DNA of 64,000 nucleotides from contig CM114275.1 in NCBI GenBank assembly GCA_050084515.1, forward strand, positions 21,142,001 through 21,206,000, written 5' to 3'. The DNA comes from Blasia pusilla. Its lineage: Eukaryota; Marchantiophyta; Marchantiopsida; Blasiales. Positions 59,216 through 64,000 of the stretch are shown in pieces. The position numbers were made by a program, and so were the translations under genes. Below the pieces are notes generated by a model, which was not told the origin of the DNA, did not search any database, and saw nothing but the letters and a program-made list of their open reading frames with translations. Within the stretch, counting starts at the first letter, position 1, and each line of letters starts with the position of its first letter.

Positions 59216-61297
59216 CTGAATATTTCTGCATTGGACAGATACGAGGCGAGATTCCCATTTGCTGTAATAAGTCTGCTGGTATTAGATCTGCTTCCAAAGT
59301 TTCGATTACTCCAAACATCATTATTTGATTGAGATGCTGATCAAGCAGCAGTGATGAGCGTCAGCACGCCTGTCATGGCTGAATTCAGTTGGTGGTGGGT
59401 ATCTCACAGGGTTATCCCTCCTGTGATTTCAAGCTTTGCTGGAAGGTGTTTTGTGACCTTGTGGCCTGCTCAGTATTGCTGTTGAATCTCGGTTGTGTGA
59501 CCAAATGGAGGTTGCTTAATCTGAGATTGTGGCAGGTTCCTTGTTCTGTGTTGAGATCCAGCCGGGGACTACGTGTACTTTATCATCTGCTCAACTGAAG
59601 GCCTCTCATCTAGGAACCCATTTTGCATGGTGTTACGGATGCCACAGTAGTCTAACTTTAGGTTATGTAACATAAAGTTTCCACTTCACTGTTGAAAATT
59701 GGGGCTAGTGGAGGACGATTTGTCAACTTCAACCACTAGATGACAGTGATGGTATCAAAGAATTATTCTTGAAACTCTCTTAAGGAAGATCAAGAGTACT
59801 GAAGATCAAAGATTGACCGGATGTTGTTGCTGCGGAGTTCCCATGAGAGTCCACTGTGTGGGCCTAATGTCCAGTTTTTTATCGATTTGGATGGATACAT
59901 ATTGTCTACTTCGTATATTTCTTGAGTATAGAAACTCGTGCAGAGTTAGGATTGAGGATGAAGCTTTTCTGCATTTGATGGGTTTCACTGTCTGCATCAT
60001 CAGGATGAAGCTCTTCTGCATGTGATTTGCTTCCTGGTTTGTGAATATAGTCAGTGATTTCTGGATCACATTATGCTTTTCCTAGGGTTCCCTGCGAGGA
60101 AGTAAGGATGCAACTCGGTGATTCATGCCAGCTGAACCCAACAGTCATACACTACACCGCACCTTTTCTTCTCGTTACAGACGTCAGCACAGGGAGACTC
60201 CTATGCTTCACTTCAAGCCATCGTGACGGCTGGTCTACTCGGTTATATTTTAGTTTGGTGTGGTTCTCAAGCAGTCTGTCTAAACCCATCGTATCGCACA
60301 GCAAACAGCGGGGATTCTGGGAACCTTCCTACTCTTGCTTCACGTGAAGTCCACCCCGCCCGTGCCTCCGAAATTTAGAAAAGTCCTGAAGGTTGCCGCG
60401 TCCAAAGCGACAAAATTTTGTATTTTGATGAGATTTGTCACTCATACCATTCGGGTTTTGGTAAAACGTGCCACACATCATTCCCGGAGACGTTTATGCG
60501 CATTGTCAACTCCAATGACAAAAGTCGTCTTTCAAGTAAAAGCTGGAAAGTTAGAGTTTTCTTGAAACTCTAAGAGAATTGAAGCTTACAACAAAGAAAG
60601 TATACTTAGTACCCGTGAAAAACGGTAGAATAAAAGTGACGTTACTTTCGAATTATGAGACTAGTAATTTATGTAAGATTGGTGGCTAAGTTTGTAAGAT
60701 TGTTATGCCATGTGCCATGTACAAAAGGAAATCGTTTTTCGCCATGGGTGTCTACTAGTACAGATCGGTGATTTGATACTTTTGTCTCTAACTAGCACAA
60801 AGTTTATAGGTACATTTTGTCTTCCTATGCTTCTACAAACATCATGACAGGTCTAGATGGAGAGCGAAATATTTGGAAAGACATAAGTGGGTCCCTTGAA
60901 ATTAAAAATGAGTGTTCAATTTTTTCTCGTTGTCATAGATATATTTTTGTTTTACAAAATTAGATTTTCATTTACCAATATAATGCAAACTTCTTTGAAT
61001 ACGTATCATTTGGTTTCGTATGCTTTTTTAGTAGAGGTACTCTAGTCTTGAGATTCAATGTAATAATTGTTGCCAAAGGTTCGTATGGAAGCAAACAATA
61101 CCTTAACAAAAATGCAAACATAAAAACTATGTTCATAAGATAAAACGTAAAATAATGAAAGAAATCTTTATTACTTACTATCTTGTTGAAAAATGTTTCT
61201 TTTGAATTTTTCATTTTTTTTCACAATGAGAAGCTTATTCCGTATGCAAACTTCTTTGCAAGTTCTAATCTACTGCGCAAACTTCTTATCTATTTTA
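59216..61297. other. THO2 3' flank, no further gene recognised
   Basis: The first several hundred bases after the THO2 stop should be its 3' untranslated region; I could not fix a poly(A) site. A short direct repeat (AGGATGAAGCTNTTCTGCAT at 59955 and 60002) is present. Frames up to 97 codons occur with no recognised domain. Confidence 0.4.
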
Positions 61298-61455
61298 CTA
61301 GTTAAGACCCGTGAGGGATGGTGCTATGCACAATCCTTTAATCCTAAACGCCCGGTTATACAGTGCATCTTGCCTTTTGAACACTCCGCTATCTCCATTT
61401 GAATGAAAACCGCTACAATAATAAATGAAAACCATTCCTCTAATAATACTATAGA
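61298..61455 (-). mobile_element. Non-autonomous Helitron, 158 bp
   Basis: On the minus strand it starts A|TCTATAGTATTATTAGAGG (61455) and ends with a short foldback CCCTCACGGG, then TCTTAACTAG|T (61298). TC start, CTAG end, subterminal hairpin and insertion between A and T match Helitron rules and the units at 28.7-29.4 kb; the interior is diverged. Confidence 0.7.
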
Positions 61456-64000
61456 TGATTGGAGTTGGGAAATCAAGAATTGAAATAAACCGTTGTTTCC
61501 GGTGTCAAATTCGTTTGTTGCTCAATTTTCCTATGCACTCTATTTCTTTCAAATATTTAAAGTTGTTTCGATTTTTTCACTCATTTCGATTTAAAAGTTG
61601 TTTCGATTTTTTCCCTCATTTGCCGGAGAAACTAAAGCAGCAAAATGAAACAGTTTTGATTTGTAAAATAATTAAACAATTACCTCAGATGTTGACTGAT
61701 TTATTAACTTCCAGGTTAGCTCGATCTAGTCAAGAGTCCAGATGTAAATTGGAGTGGTGATAGGATCGAGTTTCGGTTTCTCAAAAGCTCGGGAGTATAA
61801 TAAGTGTGGGTTGATTTTTTTCCCATAATGGTCCTGATACTTAAAACAACAGTAAATGAACGCACATGTTTTCACTTTGAACTATTAGTTGATTAATTCA
61901 TTAAGTATCGAAAGTTGTCCCCGAAATCCTGGAAGAGGAAAACCTCTCTTACCGTTGGAACGTTTACGAAAGATTCGCCTGAAGTAGCGGAAGAGCAGAA
62001 AGAAGCCCTCTTACATCGAAATCTATCTTCCGTATTATTAAGGGAGCCAATCCTCTCCACAACGACACTTCTACGGCTGACACGTGGTGCCAATCATTCC
62101 TTCCCCTTTGACAGCTGTGAACTTCGAAACTAAGGGTGAAACGTTAATTTTGGCCATCAGGTTTACTTTAAATTAAAATACTTTGCTTGCATGACACGGG
62201 TACCTTACCAGCGTCCCCCGGGGCCATACGGATAAACCGACCTTACAGTCAAGAACCTCGAATTCGAAGCATTAGGATAACGGCGATGAGAAAAAAAGAG
62301 CCATCCACTGTTGGTCTTTCCAACACTCGTGAAAAGCCGGGTACGTTGGGGTGGGTGATAACGCAAGCCCAATCGTTATCGCTTGTGTCCACATAAAGCC
62401 AACGCGATTATTAATGATGTCTTGTTCATGTCGAGCGAAAACATCGGTGGAGATGAGAGACGCGCTGGAAGGTAGGACCGTAGGAGGACTGCACCTTTGT
62501 GGGGAGATGAATGAAAATACGCACGAGAAGATAGGATAAGAGAATCGTACCTCTGCCATCGCCTCATGAATCTTAGACGGCGAGAGAGTCGACAAATTGA
62601 ATTTTCCGTGACGGCGCTTTTGTGCATACAGACAAAGAAATGATCGAGCGAAATTAGAGTCGATGAGTTTGACCGCACATGAACATGAAGGCGAGGCGGT
62701 CTAACCGAATTCATAAAGGCGGAGGGAAAAAATGGGTCGCTCGATCCCCAGAGGCTCACGCAAGAGCCAGCGGGAGTCGGTGTACTAACATGAGCCTCAT
62801 GGCTGCTCACTGACCCAGTGCTGGGACGGGATTTGTAGGCACACCGGTTCATTTCCGAGAGATTTTCCAAGGCGGTCGGCGATTTCGTCATTCTCAAATT
62901 GAACGGAGAAAGGTTTCCGATTTCGTCCGGAAATCACACGTTCTCAACCGGCTGCTTTTACAAAGAATGCCGGTTTTTGCCGACCATAGCGACCGCTCCC
63001 AAACACGAACACAAGAAACAAATGAGGAGTGGGTGATGAATGGGCAGCCGTTTTCGGCATGAATCTTCCCATTGAGCGGGAAGTTGAGGAGCCGATGCTC
63101 TTCTCCTTAAAGGCGTTCGGGCCATTATGAATGCCCACATGTCGTGAATGTTCTGGTCGGCAACGCACTCTCTCCCTCTTCGCGTCAATGGTCGGGGAGA
63201 TCCGGGTTACGAGTAAGGCTAGCCGGTTAAATTTGAGAATTTCCGACTAATTTTAAAACTGCCTATGAAAAACCGGTTAAATTTGAGGACGCTCTTTGTA
63301 TTTCGTATCTGAAAACCGGACTTTCCGTTCCCGATTTACCGGGTCCCACGAAAAAACTCCCCGAACCCTGCTTCGCGTCGCTCTGGCGGAACCCGCGGTA
63401 ACTTTTCCAGGGGGAACAACTAACTCTTCAAGCTTCGTAACAGCGACTACGCTAACCGCGGTCAGAGAAGCGAACGTCATATCTGCAGTCGAAATGGCAT
63501 CTTCGGCGGTTTGAACTTTGAATGACCTCACGACCTCACAAGTGAGTCACTAAGTGACTTGCCCGCACTCCTCCTCCTCCTCCTATTCATCTTCTTCTAA
63601 ACGCGCAACGGACAAACAAGATGGACGGAGTTATTCCATGCACGAATGTCCTCGCCTTACGTGCGAGAGCGTTTGCCGATTTTCGTATTATCGCCGATAA
63701 TAAATACCAGGCGCAAGAGCGAGGTAGGAAAGCTACCTTTCGGCTTTCCGAATTCTTTGAAATAATCAGTCATATTAATTTCAATTCTCCAAATTCTAAT
63801 TGTCATTAAAATTGGATAGTAATATTCCGAATTTTCGGTGAAGAGACTTGCTAACAGAAAAAATTATCGAATCTCGGAATGCTCTTATTTCATTCGTAGC
63901 GTTGGATCATTCTATGTGGTATTTATTTTCTCATGCTCTCGTTAGCAATCTCGTACTTTCGATTATTGAACAATACTTGGAAGATTATCAAGTTTAGAAA
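61456..64000. other. No gene recognised
   Basis: Frames up to 173 codons (62376-62897 minus) show no domain and no family. From about 62.2 to 63.7 kb the G+C content is higher than in neighbouring DNA, and a CTC-type tract lies near 63569. This could be the promoter or leader of a gene beyond the window; it is not provable here. Confidence 0.35.

Noticed and set aside
62376-62897. 173-codon minus-strand frame
   Set aside because: Composition and order of residues look random; no domain; the overlapping plus strand is also open in places.

Overview
This is a nuclear genome window from a land plant. Two long, intron-rich genes of plant-specific architecture (a THO2 subunit of the THO/TREX complex, and a RING+PHD chromatin-type protein resembling Arabidopsis At4g10930) sit in AT-leaning, transposon-littered DNA. 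The transposon debris includes a lineage of degenerate reverse transcriptase that I associate with bryophytes, lycophytes and charophyte algae, so a non-flowering land plant is my guess. I cannot name the species from sequence alone.

Layout. 0-5.8 kb: a decayed MULE/SWIM-type transposase on the minus strand, with GGAATGG-based minisatellites around it. 5.8-17.8 kb: no recognisable gene; simple repeats, hairpins and one decayed Helitron copy. 18.2-26.7 kb: the RING/PHD gene (minus strand, eleven coding exons resolved, first coding exon not found). 27.7-28.3 kb: four copies of a diverged ~143-159-bp tandem repeat just upstream of that gene. 28.7-29.4 kb: a cluster of small non-autonomous Helitrons. 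30.2-32.1 kb: a dead Ty1/copia element (minus strand). 32.38-32.54 kb: one isolated first exon encoding the secreted N-terminus of a Sep15/selenoprotein F-like ER protein. 32.8-34.2 kb: a direct duplication. 36.8-39.7 kb: a dead reverse transcriptase (plus strand). 40.65-59.2 kb: THO2 (plus strand, 32 coding exons, complete 1,971-codon reading frame). 59.2-64 kb: no recognisable gene, one further Helitron.

The two intact genes work in separate nuclear processes. THO2 is the scaffold of the THO complex, which couples transcription to mRNA packaging and export. The RING/PHD protein carries two zinc-binding modules and long disordered segments and probably acts on chromatin or as an E3 ligase. 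Nothing here suggests an operon-like functional link between them. I did not find a convincing new multi-gene system. The most interesting signals are the orphan Sep15 exon, the Helitron family with exact termini, the repeat array upstream of the RING/PHD gene, the WSP(I/T)RE repeats inside that protein, and several near-perfect long hairpins in introns.
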